A stretch of DNA of 45,837 nucleotides from an uncultured Collinsella sp. (lineage in GTDB: Bacteria; Actinomycetota; Coriobacteriia; Coriobacteriales; Coriobacteriaceae). This document shows, one piece after another, positions 23,930 to 32,752 of this stretch. The stretch lies in NCBI GenBank assembly GCA_900555515.1, contig USLO01000001.1:1-45837 (forward strand), read 5' to 3'. Every line of letters begins with the position of its first letter. Within the stretch, counting starts at the first letter, position 1. The position numbers and the translations under genes were made by a program. Under the pieces are notes generated by a model. The model made no database searches. It was not told the origin of the DNA and was given only the letters and a program-made list of their open reading frames with translations.

Positions 23930-26900
23930 ATGTCTGATGAGACGATAACGGTACACCGAGATGGTGGCACCGGCAACGATGAAACCGTGACGGTCCGCCG
24001 TGGGGACCTACCCGTAAACGGTGAAACGGTCACCGTGTATCACGGCAATCAGGCTTCTGTACCGGGTGAGACCGTGACGGTGCGCCGAGGCGCTGCTCCG
24101 GTGTCCGGCGAAACGGTGACCATTCGCCGCGGCGACGCCCCGTCGGCAGGCGAGACGGTAACGGTGGGTCGCTCGGTTCCTAGAGCAAACGGCGAGACGG
24201 TGACGGTAAGTCATCCGGTTTCTGCGACTGGTGGCGAGACCGTTACGGTTGCAAGGCCGATGGCTGCTCCCGCTGTCGGCGAGACGGTCACGGTTTCCCG
24301 GCCGGTGACGTCCGTGGCGGGCGAGACCGTAACGGTGCCGCGATCTGCCGCTTCTGGCGGTCAAACGATAACGGTCCCACGCGGTGCGGTGGCAAATCCC
24401 GATGGCGAAACGGTGACTGTTTCTCGTGGGGACGTTCGCGCCGCTTCCTCCGTGCCCGCATCTCCCTTCGTCCCAGAAGATGTGACGATTACCTCGCATG
24501 ATGGCCAGCAGTTTATTGTTCACCTGGGCCAAGTTGTCGGTCATGGTGGTCAGTCCACGGTCTTTGCTGCCGAGCGGGTGGATGACGGCCTAGCATGTGT
24601 TGCCAAGGTGTTTCGGCCTCTTATTGAAAAAGACCGCACGGAATACGAGAAGACTGTGCGTGCCGTCATGAGCCTCAATGGTCGTCCCGTGTCAGAAACG
24701 CATTTGCTGCCTATTTTTGCCTATTTGCACCAGGGCTTGAGCGCGACTGAAGTAGGGGCCATAGCTCCTCAGCTTTGGGATATTGCCATCACTCCTAAGG
24801 CTACCTGCCTCAGTGATCGACCCCGCAGCAAGCATATGGTTAAAAGTCGCGTGATTCCGGAGCTGAGCCAAGCGATTAACCTACTACACACCGAGTTTGG
24901 CATCGTTCATCGTGATGTGAAACCGTCGAATGTCTACCTGTACGATAAGCAAATCGCACTTGGCGACTATGGGTCCGCTCGTTCTCTTTCCGGAATTGAT
25001 AATCGTACGACTAAAACCGAAACGCGATCAAACGGGTATACGCCTGGTCACGGCAGAATGGTCGACCCTCGCAACGATTGGTATTCGTTTGGCTATACCA
25101 TTTGGACTCTTTATGAGGGCAATGTCCACCCGCTCTATGAGCGTTTGAAGGACGACACGTTTTTCGAGTTTCAGGACGCGGGTCAACCTGCTGAGTTCAC
25201 TCACCCTGATGACGCTACCTTGGGCAATCTACTGCAAGGCCTTACGTTTGAGCTTGCAAACAAGCGCTTCGGATACGAAGAAATTAAAGACTGGATCGCT
25301 GACCCCGACCACTTCTATCGTCAGCTGCCCATCTTCGATTTCAAGAGTGACCATGCGCCGTATGAATTTGTTGGCAGGCTTTATACCGATCCTGTGTCGC
25401 TCGCTCGCGGACTCGCGTCTCATTGGGACGAGGCAAAACAGCGCATGCAGCAGTGGCAGCTCGAGCGTCAGATGCGTAAATGGAACGAAAATGACCTTGA
25501 GACCAAGATTCATCAGATTACCGAGGCAAAAGCGAAGGGCGGGGAAAAACCGAATTACGATTTCAACCTCGCATGTGTGATTTACGAAATGTCGGGCGGC
25601 AAGATCATTTCGTGGCGCGGCGAAGATGTTTCGCTGGGCGCTGGCAAAAACGATCTTCCGGCGCGCATTGCCAACATGGCAAATGCAGAAATAGATCGCT
25701 ATGCGGTGAAGTCGGGGCTTGACGGCACCGAGTCTATGGGTGTGCTCCCCTCGGGCTTTCTTTCCTACGTTCTTTCCCGCCAAGGCGAGCACGACGATTC
25801 GGTTGCAACTATTGCCGAGAATATCAAGGCAATTGAGGATCTTGCCGTTGCTTCCGACGGCCCGCATTTTGCTGCCTGCCTATTGAAGGGCTTCCTTACG
25901 TTCGACGAGTTGGAAACTCATGCTGCGGCCCAGCAAGAGATCAGGAGGCTCATCGGGAACCCCCGGGCATTTTTTGCCACTTGCTCAACGTCTCGTGCTG
26001 TCGATGAGTTCTTCCTGCTCTTTGCAGGAGATGTTTCCATGGACGCTATTATTAAGGCACGTGGTGACGCTCAGAGCAGAGGGTCAATTGACGTTGATGT
26101 CGTACTCGATTTCATGGACCGTGTCGCCGACAACAAGGCTCCCGTGCGAGCGTTCTACCGTAAATACGGCAATATGGCAGGCTGGATTTGGCTTTCCGAG
26201 CACACCGCCCTTTACGAGGCACTTCCGGGCTCTGCCGGAGAATCCGCAATCGTCAATCTTCGCGGCCTATCTCCTTCGGCGCAAGCATCGGTTGCTTCGC
26301 TCATGCAAGCGGGGTCCAATATCCGAATCGAAGGCAGCAAGCTTCGTGCCGACATGGAGGTGACACCTGTTCCCTATGTGAATGGCTGGCAGACGAGGGA
26401 CGTTCTTCTTACTCGACCGCTTACGTTGAATGCTCTTTTCTGTGCCGAGGCGCGAGGAGAGACAGTGCCACGCGGATATGTGGCAGAACTGCTTGCAGGC
26501 GGTGCGGATGAACAGCTGCTCGATGGCATCGGAATCAGGCTTTTGGCTCATGCGAACCTGACGCCTTCCGCCAGTTATTCTCAATTTCTCGAGGACGAGA
26601 GAAACGACGCAGATGGCGCGCTCGAAGGTGCTATCCAACGGGATACTCAGGACTACAGCATGACCGAAGGCATCGCTGATACTGCCGCGCGTATTGAAGC
26701 TGTAAAGAAAGAGCAGAGCCGGGTGCTGCGCTGGACATGCGTTGTGGCAGTAATCTACTTCGTTGCCATCCTATGCGCACGTGGCTCTTTTGGACAGTTC
26801 ATCGTTATGTGTGGCACCCTCGCCCCGCTCGCAGTACTGTTCTTGGTCGCGGCGTTTGTTGGAATCTTCGGCTTCTTGGCCTTGAACCTGCTCCGTTCCT

Positions 26901-27460
26901 TTTCCGCGGTTGACCGCGTTCAATCGCTCGACAGCGATTTGGCGGCCAACGCAGATCTTCTCGAAAGCCGTCTGGTTCAACTCGTCGATTTTGATGGCCG
27001 CACGGGCGCAACGGTGGAAAAGCTCTTGATGGTGGGCGTTGACGAAGATCTTCCGATGACACAGGGAACCGATTTTTCGTTTGGTTCTGAAGGCAAGGCC
27101 TTCTACGCCGATCCTGAAGTTATGGATAGGCTTGGCAGATTGGCAATTCGCCTTTTGCTTATCACGTCGGCCGTGATTAGTGCGTCTGGGTTTATGGGCA
27201 CTGTGTTCATTGACGGTGATGTGATAGCCAAAATCGAGGTAGTCTCCGCTATCGCCGTTGATGCACTCATCTGCATTTACGTGCTGGGCGATGACGAACA
27301 TCCTGGCAGCGCCGCGTCAATACTGTCATGGTCTTGGATCTGGTTGGGCCCGCTGGTCATCGCGTTTTTGCTTTGGGGCGTCGTATCGGTTCTTCAGGCG
27401 TTCGGAATGGTGGGCGCTATTATCGCCGTAGTATTTCTCATCGGATGTTTTATTAAGTAA
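23930..27460 (+). CDS. Large membrane Ser/Thr kinase with N-terminal ETVTV repeat tail
   Basis: 1176 aa. Residues 4-167 hold twelve copies of ETVTV-x-R/H at 13-15 residue steps. The kinase domain (about 195-470) has GHGGQSTVF, K226 in CVAKVF, catalytic loop HRDVKPSNVYL (H327, D329) and DYG (D346) instead of DFG. A long helical region of about 450 residues follows, unrecognised. From about residue 925 come two hydrophobic segments (WTCVVAVIYFVAILCA; GTLAPLAVLFLVAAFVGIFG), a loop of about 90 residues, and three or four more to the C-terminus (FIK end). The Thr-rich tail is a natural candidate substrate and FHA docking array. The tail DNA is repetitive with synonymous variation, so the peptide repeat seems kept by selection. 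Confidence 0.88.
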   Translation: MSDETITVHRDGGTGNDETVTVRRGDLPVNGETVTVYHGNQASVPGETVTVRRGAAPVSGETVTIRRGDAPSAGETVTVGRSVPRANGETVTVSHPVSATGGETVTVARPMAAPAVGETVTVSRPVTSVAGETVTVPRSAASGGQTITVPRGAVANPDGETVTVSRGDVRAASSVPASPFVPEDVTITSHDGQQFIVHLGQVVGHGGQSTVFAAERVDDGLACVAKVFRPLIEKDRTEYEKTVRAVMSLNGRPVSETHLLPIFAYLHQGLSATEVGAIAPQLWDIAITPKATCLSDRPRSKHMVKSRVIPELSQAINLLHTEFGIVHRDVKPSNVYLYDKQIALGDYGSARSLSGIDNRTTKTETRSNGYTPGHGRMVDPRNDWYSFGYTIWTLYEGNVHPLYERLKDDTFFEFQDAGQPAEFTHPDDATLGNLLQGLTFELANKRFGYEEIKDWIADPDHFYRQLPIFDFKSDHAPYEFVGRLYTDPVSLARGLASHWDEAKQRMQQWQLERQMRKWNENDLETKIHQITEAKAKGGEKPNYDFNLACVIYEMSGGKIISWRGEDVSLGAGKNDLPARIANMANAEIDRYAVKSGLDGTESMGVLPSGFLSYVLSRQGEHDDSVATIAENIKAIEDLAVASDGPHFAACLLKGFLTFDELETHAAAQQEIRRLIGNPRAFFATCSTSRAVDEFFLLFAGDVSMDAIIKARGDAQSRGSIDVDVVLDFMDRVADNKAPVRAFYRKYGNMAGWIWLSEHTALYEALPGSAGESAIVNLRGLSPSAQASVASLMQAGSNIRIEGSKLRADMEVTPVPYVNGWQTRDVLLTRPLTLNALFCAEARGETVPRGYVAELLAGGADEQLLDGIGIRLLAHANLTPSASYSQFLEDERNDADGALEGAIQRDTQDYSMTEGIADTAARIEAVKKEQSRVLRWTCVVAVIYFVAILCARGSFGQFIVMCGTLAPLAVLFLVAAFVGIFGFLALNLLRSFSAVDRVQSLDSDLAANADLLESRLVQLVDFDGRTGATVEKLLMVGVDEDLPMTQGTDFSFGSEGKAFYADPEVMDRLGRLAIRLLLITSAVISASGFMGTVFIDGDVIAKIEVVSAIAVDALICIYVLGDDEHPGSAASILSWSWIWLGPLVIAFLLWGVVSVLQAFGMVGAIIAVVFLIGCFIK

Positions 27461-27474
27461 AGGGAAATTCAACC

Positions 27475-28086
27475 ATGCCAACTTTAAATTTTCGTAAGCT
27501 GATTCCGGGAGGCTATTCGGGGGCCGGCCCGAATGCCGGCAATTCGGCTGCGCCGCGGAGAAACGATGGCCTTCATGGCACCGAGCGACGTGCCATGGGC
27601 GCTTTTGACGACATGTTGGGTATTGAGAACGTGGCGTCCCAGCGCGGCTCTCAGACGAATGCACGTTCTCGTTCGAACATGGCGCAACGCGAAATCCGGA
27701 ATGACGTGGTAATCAATGAGGGCTTGGGCTCGTATGACGGACGCCCGTGCTCCATCAGGATTTTCGAAAACCACCTCGAGATTGTCGCCAAGCGTGAGGG
27801 CTCGACGCTCGATAATCACCCCGCGCTCAAGATGCTCGTCCCCGGCATAGGCAACAGCAAGGCGGTGGCGGGTAGACTTTTCGCTCCGGGTAATTCCAAT
27901 CCGCCGATCATCATTCCCTTTAATTCGCTGAGCGGTTTCCAGGAAGTGAGCGGGTTTATGCCCACGTTTGTCTTCAATCGGCGTAATCCTCAGACCAGAA
28001 AGATGGAGACGCACACCATCAAGACGATGACCAGGGAGTTTGGGTATGCACTTAACCGCTATGCCCAGACACACTTCCATTATTAA
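27475..28086 (+). CDS. Hypothetical protein, 203 aa
   Basis: Not recognised. AAGGGAAA lies 9 bases before the ATG, 14 bases after the kinase stop. The first 75 residues are polar, Gly/Asn/Arg-rich and probably disordered. Residues 80-200 look like a compact beta-rich domain (SYDGRPCSIRIFENHLEIVAK, IIIPFNSLSGFQEV, MPTFVFNRR), a little like PH-type or lipid- or protein-binding beta-barrels, though I cannot confirm that. No membrane helix. Its place in the operon suggests work with the kinase. Confidence 0.78.
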   Translation: MPTLNFRKLIPGGYSGAGPNAGNSAAPRRNDGLHGTERRAMGAFDDMLGIENVASQRGSQTNARSRSNMAQREIRNDVVINEGLGSYDGRPCSIRIFENHLEIVAKREGSTLDNHPALKMLVPGIGNSKAVAGRLFAPGNSNPPIIIPFNSLSGFQEVSGFMPTFVFNRRNPQTRKMETHTIKTMTREFGYALNRYAQTHFHY

Positions 28087-28105
28087 TTAGGTAAAGGCAG
28101 AACAC

Positions 28106-29347
28106 ATGGCAGACGATAACCAGCAAGGGGGCATGTCGGCGCAGGAGAGACTTGCGCGCCTCTATAACTCTCGCGTTGATGACCAGCAGGGGGATGCGAC
28201 GCCGGCTGCGGGACAGGTGGCGGGAACACGTGTTTCGGCAGGTGCATCGCAGGCACAAGCCTCTTCCGCCCAGGAGCGGCTCGATCGTTTGCGTGCGCGA
28301 CGCGCTGGCGTGCCTCTTCCGGGCGATCCGGAGGCAGCTACTCCGGTAAACAACGAGGGCGCGAATCGCCCTCGCTTTAACATCAATCTTTCGCGCATCG
28401 TGGACACGATTCCCACCATTGTTCGGTTTTTCCCACTGCGTATTTTTACGGTTTGGGGGCTCTGCTCGGTTTGGTACCGCATGTACTTGAACGTTGGCGG
28501 AGACGATGTGTTGCATACGGGGCTTCCGGCGCCGGGGTATAGCGCATTCAATCCATTCGCTTTGGCCGCCGTTGTATTCATCGGTCTTCTCGTAGTTGTG
28601 ACGGAAATCATTGCCGGCCCGTTGAGCTTGATCATTAAGCAGTTAATCATCGGCGCCACGTATTTCTTCCGCGGTTCCGCCGCCACCCGCGAGGCCCGCG
28701 ACCGTGCGCATGCGAACTTCAGCCTGCGCCGGCTCGTCACCGAGACGGTCCGCGGCTACCACAGCGGCTACTCGGTCTTCGGCTCCATGGCCCGCGCCGC
28801 CCGCGGCGCCCGCAACAGCGCCTCCACGCTCGATTACGGCGTCGGGGCCTTCACGGGGGAGGATCCCAACGCGCCCGTCTACGATGACGGCCTGGGCGAC
28901 CGCCCCTCGCAGATGGAGCTTACTGACGACGCGGCGTCGAGGATCTGGGACCTGTACTACCCGGCCTACGGCGCCGAGGGCCCCATGTCTAACCTGCACG
29001 AGGCGCTCGCCTCGGGCGACCCGCAAGACTACGCGACCCTGATGAGCCTCGCCCTCAACGTGGCGGAGTGGTGCGAGCAAAACGGCACGCCCGACACGCA
29101 CGGCTGGTTCGACGACCCCGCCTACCCGGGCGACTACGTCGATGCCGGCACGTTCTACCTCATGGCGTACTCGTTCTGGGAGCGGGCGGCCGAGGCGCGG
29201 CGCGTGGGGCCGATCGAGCCGCTCGCGGACGACATGAGCCGCTTCATCCTGCGCCACCTGAGCGACTGGTCGCGCGAGAACGCCCACGCCTACCGCTGGC
29301 GCGGCGACTGGCGCGACGCGGACTACTTCGACAAGGACCGCCTGTAG
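28106..29347 (+). CDS. Membrane protein with two hydrophobic segments and GC-rich C-terminal module
   Basis: 413 aa, unrecognised. Residues 1-90 are polar and contain two related motifs, SAQERLARLYNSRVD and SAQERLDRLRARRAG. Two hydrophobic regions follow (FFPLRIFTVWGLCSVWY, and ALAAVVFIGLLVVVTEIIAGPL). From about base 28670 to the stop, codon use changes sharply: nearly every third base is G or C, unlike the first half and the neighbours. This C-terminal part of about 220 residues includes MSNLHEALASGDPQDYATLMSLALNVAEWCEQNG and SFWERAAEARRVG, a helical, SEL1/TPR-like look. It may be a swapped-in module. Confidence 0.78.
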   Translation: MADDNQQGGMSAQERLARLYNSRVDDQQGDATPAAGQVAGTRVSAGASQAQASSAQERLDRLRARRAGVPLPGDPEAATPVNNEGANRPRFNINLSRIVDTIPTIVRFFPLRIFTVWGLCSVWYRMYLNVGGDDVLHTGLPAPGYSAFNPFALAAVVFIGLLVVVTEIIAGPLSLIIKQLIIGATYFFRGSAATREARDRAHANFSLRRLVTETVRGYHSGYSVFGSMARAARGARNSASTLDYGVGAFTGEDPNAPVYDDGLGDRPSQMELTDDAASRIWDLYYPAYGAEGPMSNLHEALASGDPQDYATLMSLALNVAEWCEQNGTPDTHGWFDDPAYPGDYVDAGTFYLMAYSFWERAAEARRVGPIEPLADDMSRFILRHLSDWSRENAHAYRWRGDWRDADYFDKDRL

Positions 29348-29368
29348 GCGGCGGAAAGGGAAATACGG

Positions 29369-30274
29369 ATGGCAATTAATCAGAACGGGTCTGGCCGCGG
29401 GGGCGCCGGGTCCAACGGATCGGATATCAACGATATCGTGAACCGCTTGGGCGGTCCGCGCGTGGTGATCGTTCTTGCCGTGGTGGTAGTCATCGCGATT
29501 GTGGCGGTCACGTCCATCACAAGCGGCATCTCCGACACCAATCGGCAGACCGAGCAGCGTGCCGAGGCCAAACAGCAGCAAGAAGACGAGGCGGCGCGCG
29601 CTCAGCGTAAAAAGGAAAAAGAAGAGCGCCACCAGGAAGAAGCGAAAAAGGCCACAGTGCTCACGCTCGATGAAATTACGGACGAGGCGCTGCGCTCGGA
29701 CTTGGCGCTCGATGCAGATGAGGACGGCAATATTTCGCAAGAGACTGCGGATGAAGCTAGATCAATCGACGTCGAGTCGTTTGATTCGCTTCCGCTGTTG
29801 GCCAACTTCCACAACATCACGACGTTTGGCATCGGCGACTACGACAGTGAAAGCTACGACATAAGCTCCATTAGCAATATCACTCATCTGTCCATTGGCG
29901 ACTGCTCGGTGCCTCAGGTTGATCTCACACGTTTTCCTCAGCTACAGCGCGTTACCATAAACAGACTCGAGAGCCCCGTCGATACTTTGAATGCCAAAAA
30001 CATGTCCTCGTTGACGAACGTCCAGATCGAAGGCCTTGACGGCAGTATCGGGACACTTGACCTGTCGGGTGATGTGAACCTCGAGGTTCTGAAGATCAGT
30101 AGCAGAGTCGAAACGCTCAATCTGTGCGGGGCAGGCAGGGAAGATGCCTTCCATTTCACTTTCACACCCAATTGTGTTGGCAAGATCTTGTACGACAGCG
30201 ACACGAGCAGCAGCCTGGTCGAGTATTTGCAAAAAATGAGCAGTGACTACGGTTACACCATGGAGCAGCAGTAG
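29369..30274 (+). CDS. Single-pass protein with Ca-loop-like and leucine-rich ectodomain (copy 1)
   Basis: 301 aa; GGAAAGGGAAA lies before the ATG, 21 bases after the previous stop. A short cytoplasmic start (VNRLGGPR) leads into one membrane helix (VVIVLAVVVVIAIVAVTSI, about residues 32-50). A charged helical stalk (KQQQEDEAARAQRKKEKEERHQEEAKK) follows, then DADEDGNISQETADE, a dockerin/EF-hand-like Ca loop, and leucine-rich-type repeats (ITTFGIGDY, ITHLSIGDCSVPQVDLTRFPQLQRV, LTNVQIEGLDGSIGTLDLSG). It shares order and wording with the next gene. The ectodomain would sense or bind something outside the membrane. Confidence 0.82.
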   Translation: MAINQNGSGRGGAGSNGSDINDIVNRLGGPRVVIVLAVVVVIAIVAVTSITSGISDTNRQTEQRAEAKQQQEDEAARAQRKKEKEERHQEEAKKATVLTLDEITDEALRSDLALDADEDGNISQETADEARSIDVESFDSLPLLANFHNITTFGIGDYDSESYDISSISNITHLSIGDCSVPQVDLTRFPQLQRVTINRLESPVDTLNAKNMSSLTNVQIEGLDGSIGTLDLSGDVNLEVLKISSRVETLNLCGAGREDAFHFTFTPNCVGKILYDSDTSSSLVEYLQKMSSDYGYTMEQQ

Positions 30275-30301
30275 TGATGCGCTCAAGTGAGGAGATGCGA
30301 T

Positions 30302-31366
30302 ATGGCGAATTTTAAGCCCGACATGTCTTGGCGGGATGACGAACGGGTTCAGCGTGTGACCGAGCAGCCTTCGGGCGGGGCTCATGAGCAGGCTGCCGAG
30401 ACGCCGGATGTGCGGGTGAATATGCGTCCGAACGGGCAGGCAACCGAAAAGTCTGCTGGGCAGGTGCAGCAGATGCCGGGGCGTTCGACAAGTCGGATCC
30501 CTCGCCCTGCCGGCCAGCCGAATGGACAGGCAGCTGAACGTGCAAATGAGGCCGTCTCTCGTTTGGGCGGCGTTCGCGCCCTGGTGGTGCTTGCGGCGGT
30601 TGTGGTCATAGGCGCGGTTGCCGTTTTCTCCGTGATTGGTGGCGTCGGTGACGTGCAAGGCGGCGGGGAAGCCTCGTCGAGCGTCTCTAAAGAGCCGAGC
30701 TCAACTGACGCCTCTGGCTCCGAGACCAAGAAAGAAAAAGGTCTCGTCGATGTTGATGCGATCACGGATGATACCCTGCACGGGCTGCTTGCCGACTACG
30801 ATAACGATGACGATGGCCAGCTGACCGCCAAGGAGACCCAGCGCATCACGGAGCTGGTTGTGAGTGACGAGGTGACGGACTTCACGCCCATTAGCAAGCT
30901 GGACAAGCTCGATACGCTCGGCATCAATACCCTAAGCGCCAAGAGTGCGGACTTTAGCGAGCTCGAGGCACTCGAGGTGCTCAAGTTTGGCGACATGACG
31001 ACCCAGGACCTCGACCTGAGCGTCTGTCCCAAGCTTAATTCCTTTAAGATCGAGGGCCTTAAGGGTGCTGTCAGTTCCATCAACGCCTCGGGTCTTAAGA
31101 ACCTAATGTTCTTTACCGTTGACCAAGGTCTTCAGGGTGACGTCGAGAAGATTGATCTTTCGAATGATGACATTCTTGGCGCACTCGAGATTACCTGCAA
31201 CGTCGGCGAGCTCAACCTGTCGGGTTGCAGCCACTCGTTCCCCAAGCTCAACATTGCCGCTGATCACATCGACAAGATCGTGGTCGACAGCAACACCAAC
31301 GCGGACCTGGTGGCTACCCTGCGTGACCTTTGCACCCAGAAGGGCTGGACGCTAGAGGAGCGGTAG
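30302..31366 (+). CDS. Single-pass protein with Ca-loop-like and leucine-rich ectodomain (copy 2)
   Basis: 354 aa from ATG 30302, chosen for GAGGAG 8 bases upstream. It is a paralogue of the preceding gene: a longer disordered cytoplasmic part (QQMPGRSTSRIPRPAGQPNG), VSRLGGVRALVVLAAVVVIG as the membrane helix (about residues 88-110), a Ser-rich stalk, the Ca-loop-like DYDNDDDGQLTAKE, and leucine-rich repeats (LDTLGINTL, LEALEVLKFGDM, LNSFKIEGLKGAVSSINASG). It ends the main operon, followed by a long terminator. The cytoplasmic part has several Ser/Thr next to Arg that could be kinase sites, an inference only. Confidence 0.82.
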   Translation: MANFKPDMSWRDDERVQRVTEQPSGGAHEQAAETPDVRVNMRPNGQATEKSAGQVQQMPGRSTSRIPRPAGQPNGQAAERANEAVSRLGGVRALVVLAAVVVIGAVAVFSVIGGVGDVQGGGEASSSVSKEPSSTDASGSETKKEKGLVDVDAITDDTLHGLLADYDNDDDGQLTAKETQRITELVVSDEVTDFTPISKLDKLDTLGINTLSAKSADFSELEALEVLKFGDMTTQDLDLSVCPKLNSFKIEGLKGAVSSINASGLKNLMFFTVDQGLQGDVEKIDLSNDDILGALEITCNVGELNLSGCSHSFPKLNIAADHIDKIVVDSNTNADLVATLRDLCTQKGWTLEER

Positions 31367-31408
31367 GGTCTCTTGAAGCGGCAGAGTAACTTTTGCTGCA
31401 AGGCCATA

Positions 31409-31466
31409 AACGAACAAAAAGAAGCGGGGCTCGGTTATTTCCGAGCCCCGCTTCTTTTTGTTCGTT
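31409..31466. terminator. Strong bidirectional terminator
   Basis: A perfect 26-bp inverted repeat (31409-31434 and 31441-31466) with a 6-base loop; the arms include AAAAAGAAGCGGGGCTCGG and its complement with CTTCTTTTTG. It separates the end of the main plus-strand operon from the 3' end of the convergent TIR operon. Confidence 0.93.
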
Positions 31467-31503
31467 AATTACTGGATGGTTTTCTTTCCAGCCCATTTTC
31501 CTC

Positions 31504-32727
31504 TTACGACTGTTTTCCCTTCCTGTATTCCTCCTCAAGATCGTTGATGGTTTTATTTTCATCGGTCGTCCACATAGTTTTACCGTTGGAGCTTCGGCCT
31601 GCTACGAATCCCGCTGCCGCCGAGGGACTCGAAAACGCAATGTCATCGGTGAGCACGTAATCCTCTATGAGGTCTGCATGCGCGTTGCGTTGCTTGATGA
31701 CGGAGACCGGGCAGCTTACCGTAAGATCCCTGGCAATCTTCGTGCCTTTTTCGACGATAAAAACGCCATCGGACACATGAGCGGTCCCTTCGGAGTTCTT
31801 TGTCGAGAGATGAAACACATGGCCGGAAAGTGCGGCGGCAAGCTCGTCGTCTAATGTCTTGACCGTCTTCGCTTCCGCAATCGTAGAATCCTCTTCCTCA
31901 ACCATTTGTTTGCTCTTAATGATTGAATCTGCAACGATGAAAATCTTGTTAGCAAGCCAGCGAACGATACAGTCTTTCACGAAATCGTAATCAGACCCCT
32001 GCGCATCGTCCTTAAGAAGCTCAATGAACTTAGGGAGGACCGCCTCCAGGCCATTGAGCTCTTTGATTGCCTCCCAAGTGCTATGGGCGTTTTTTGCTGA
32101 GTTCTTATCTTTTGAGGGATTATCGGAGACGCTTTTGTCGCCGCTTTCCTTATCGCGGATTCCTCGGGTCTGTTCTTTAGCGAGTGACTCGTCATGATCG
32201 TTTTTGTCGTCATGGCTGTCCGAGCTAGTTTGACTGGATTTTTCTTTTGCAGTGGGTTCTCCGTCGGGGCTTTCACCATATTTCTTTTTTAGATTCGCTT
32301 CAATTTTATCTTGGCTTGCCCAAAAAACGGGAATGCACCGGCGAGGCCTATCGTCCTTGTCAGTTTTTTCATCATTTTCTCCTTCAGCGTTTTCAAGGAA
32401 ATGATTGTATTCGTGACAGCAGTTCTTGCTTTCGATATAGCCAGGCGTTATGAAAGCAAGCAGGATGTCCGAGCCTTCGAGAGCTTCATTCATCTTCTGT
32501 TCCCAGCGCTGCCCGTAATCGATGGAGACGATATCGGTGAACTTGTCAATTCGATAGTCGGTCAAAGCAAGCATATTTTTGCTTGTGTTGAGCATATCTA
32601 GGGTTCTGTCAACGATATCGAGCATGTGGTTGAATGTGTTGTCCGCACGTCGGTAGCTTACGAATATCCGCAGAAGGGTGTGGCCCTCGCTATCTTGCTT
32701 TAAATTTGCGGCGGATGGCTTTCCCAT
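31504..32727 (-). CDS. TIR-domain protein with C-terminal DUF4357-like domain
   Basis: 407 aa from ATG 32727 with GAGAGGA 7 bases upstream. TIR domain at about residues 18-115: LRIFVSYRRAD (first strand and BB region), SDILLAFITPGYIESKNCCHEY with C103 and E106 where NADase TIR domains have the catalytic glutamate. A charged low-complexity linker (about 130-230, rich in Lys, Asp, Ser) follows. The end, DDIAFSSPSAAAGFVAGRSSNGKTMW, is the signature of DUF4357 domains, often seen at the C-terminus of nuclease or restriction-related proteins. The gene is AT-richer than its neighbours, hinting at recent arrival. It follows the RyR-like gene by 25 bases. NAD cleavage as an effector act is inferred. 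Confidence 0.88.
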   Translation of the reverse strand: MGKPSAANLKQDSEGHTLLRIFVSYRRADNTFNHMLDIVDRTLDMLNTSKNMLALTDYRIDKFTDIVSIDYGQRWEQKMNEALEGSDILLAFITPGYIESKNCCHEYNHFLENAEGENDEKTDKDDRPRRCIPVFWASQDKIEANLKKKYGESPDGEPTAKEKSSQTSSDSHDDKNDHDESLAKEQTRGIRDKESGDKSVSDNPSKDKNSAKNAHSTWEAIKELNGLEAVLPKFIELLKDDAQGSDYDFVKDCIVRWLANKIFIVADSIIKSKQMVEEEDSTIAEAKTVKTLDDELAAALSGHVFHLSTKNSEGTAHVSDGVFIVEKGTKIARDLTVSCPVSVIKQRNAHADLIEDYVLTDDIAFSSPSAAAGFVAGRSSNGKTMWTTDENKTINDLEEEYRKGKQS

Positions 32728-32752
32728 GTTGCAATCCTCTCGATTGAAATCG

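Noticed and set aside
24008..24544. 178-aa antisense frame over the ETVTV repeats
   Set aside because: Repetitive His/Arg product that only mirrors the repeat DNA.
28643..29740. 365-aa antisense frame over the GC-rich module
   Set aside because: Val/Arg/Ala-rich product with no motif; it exists because third positions there are almost all G or C. The plus-strand frame has a ribosome site and operon position.
11818..31366. Type VI secretion post-translational control module (kinase, PP2C, FHA, Clp-like ATPase)
   Set aside because: No sheath, tube, baseplate, VgrG or membrane-complex genes are present, the organism appears Gram-positive, and the ATPase lacks the ClpV N-domain.
31504..32727. 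Thoeris-type defence
   Set aside because: A TIR protein is present but there is no ThsA-like SIR2/SLOG or Macro partner in the window.
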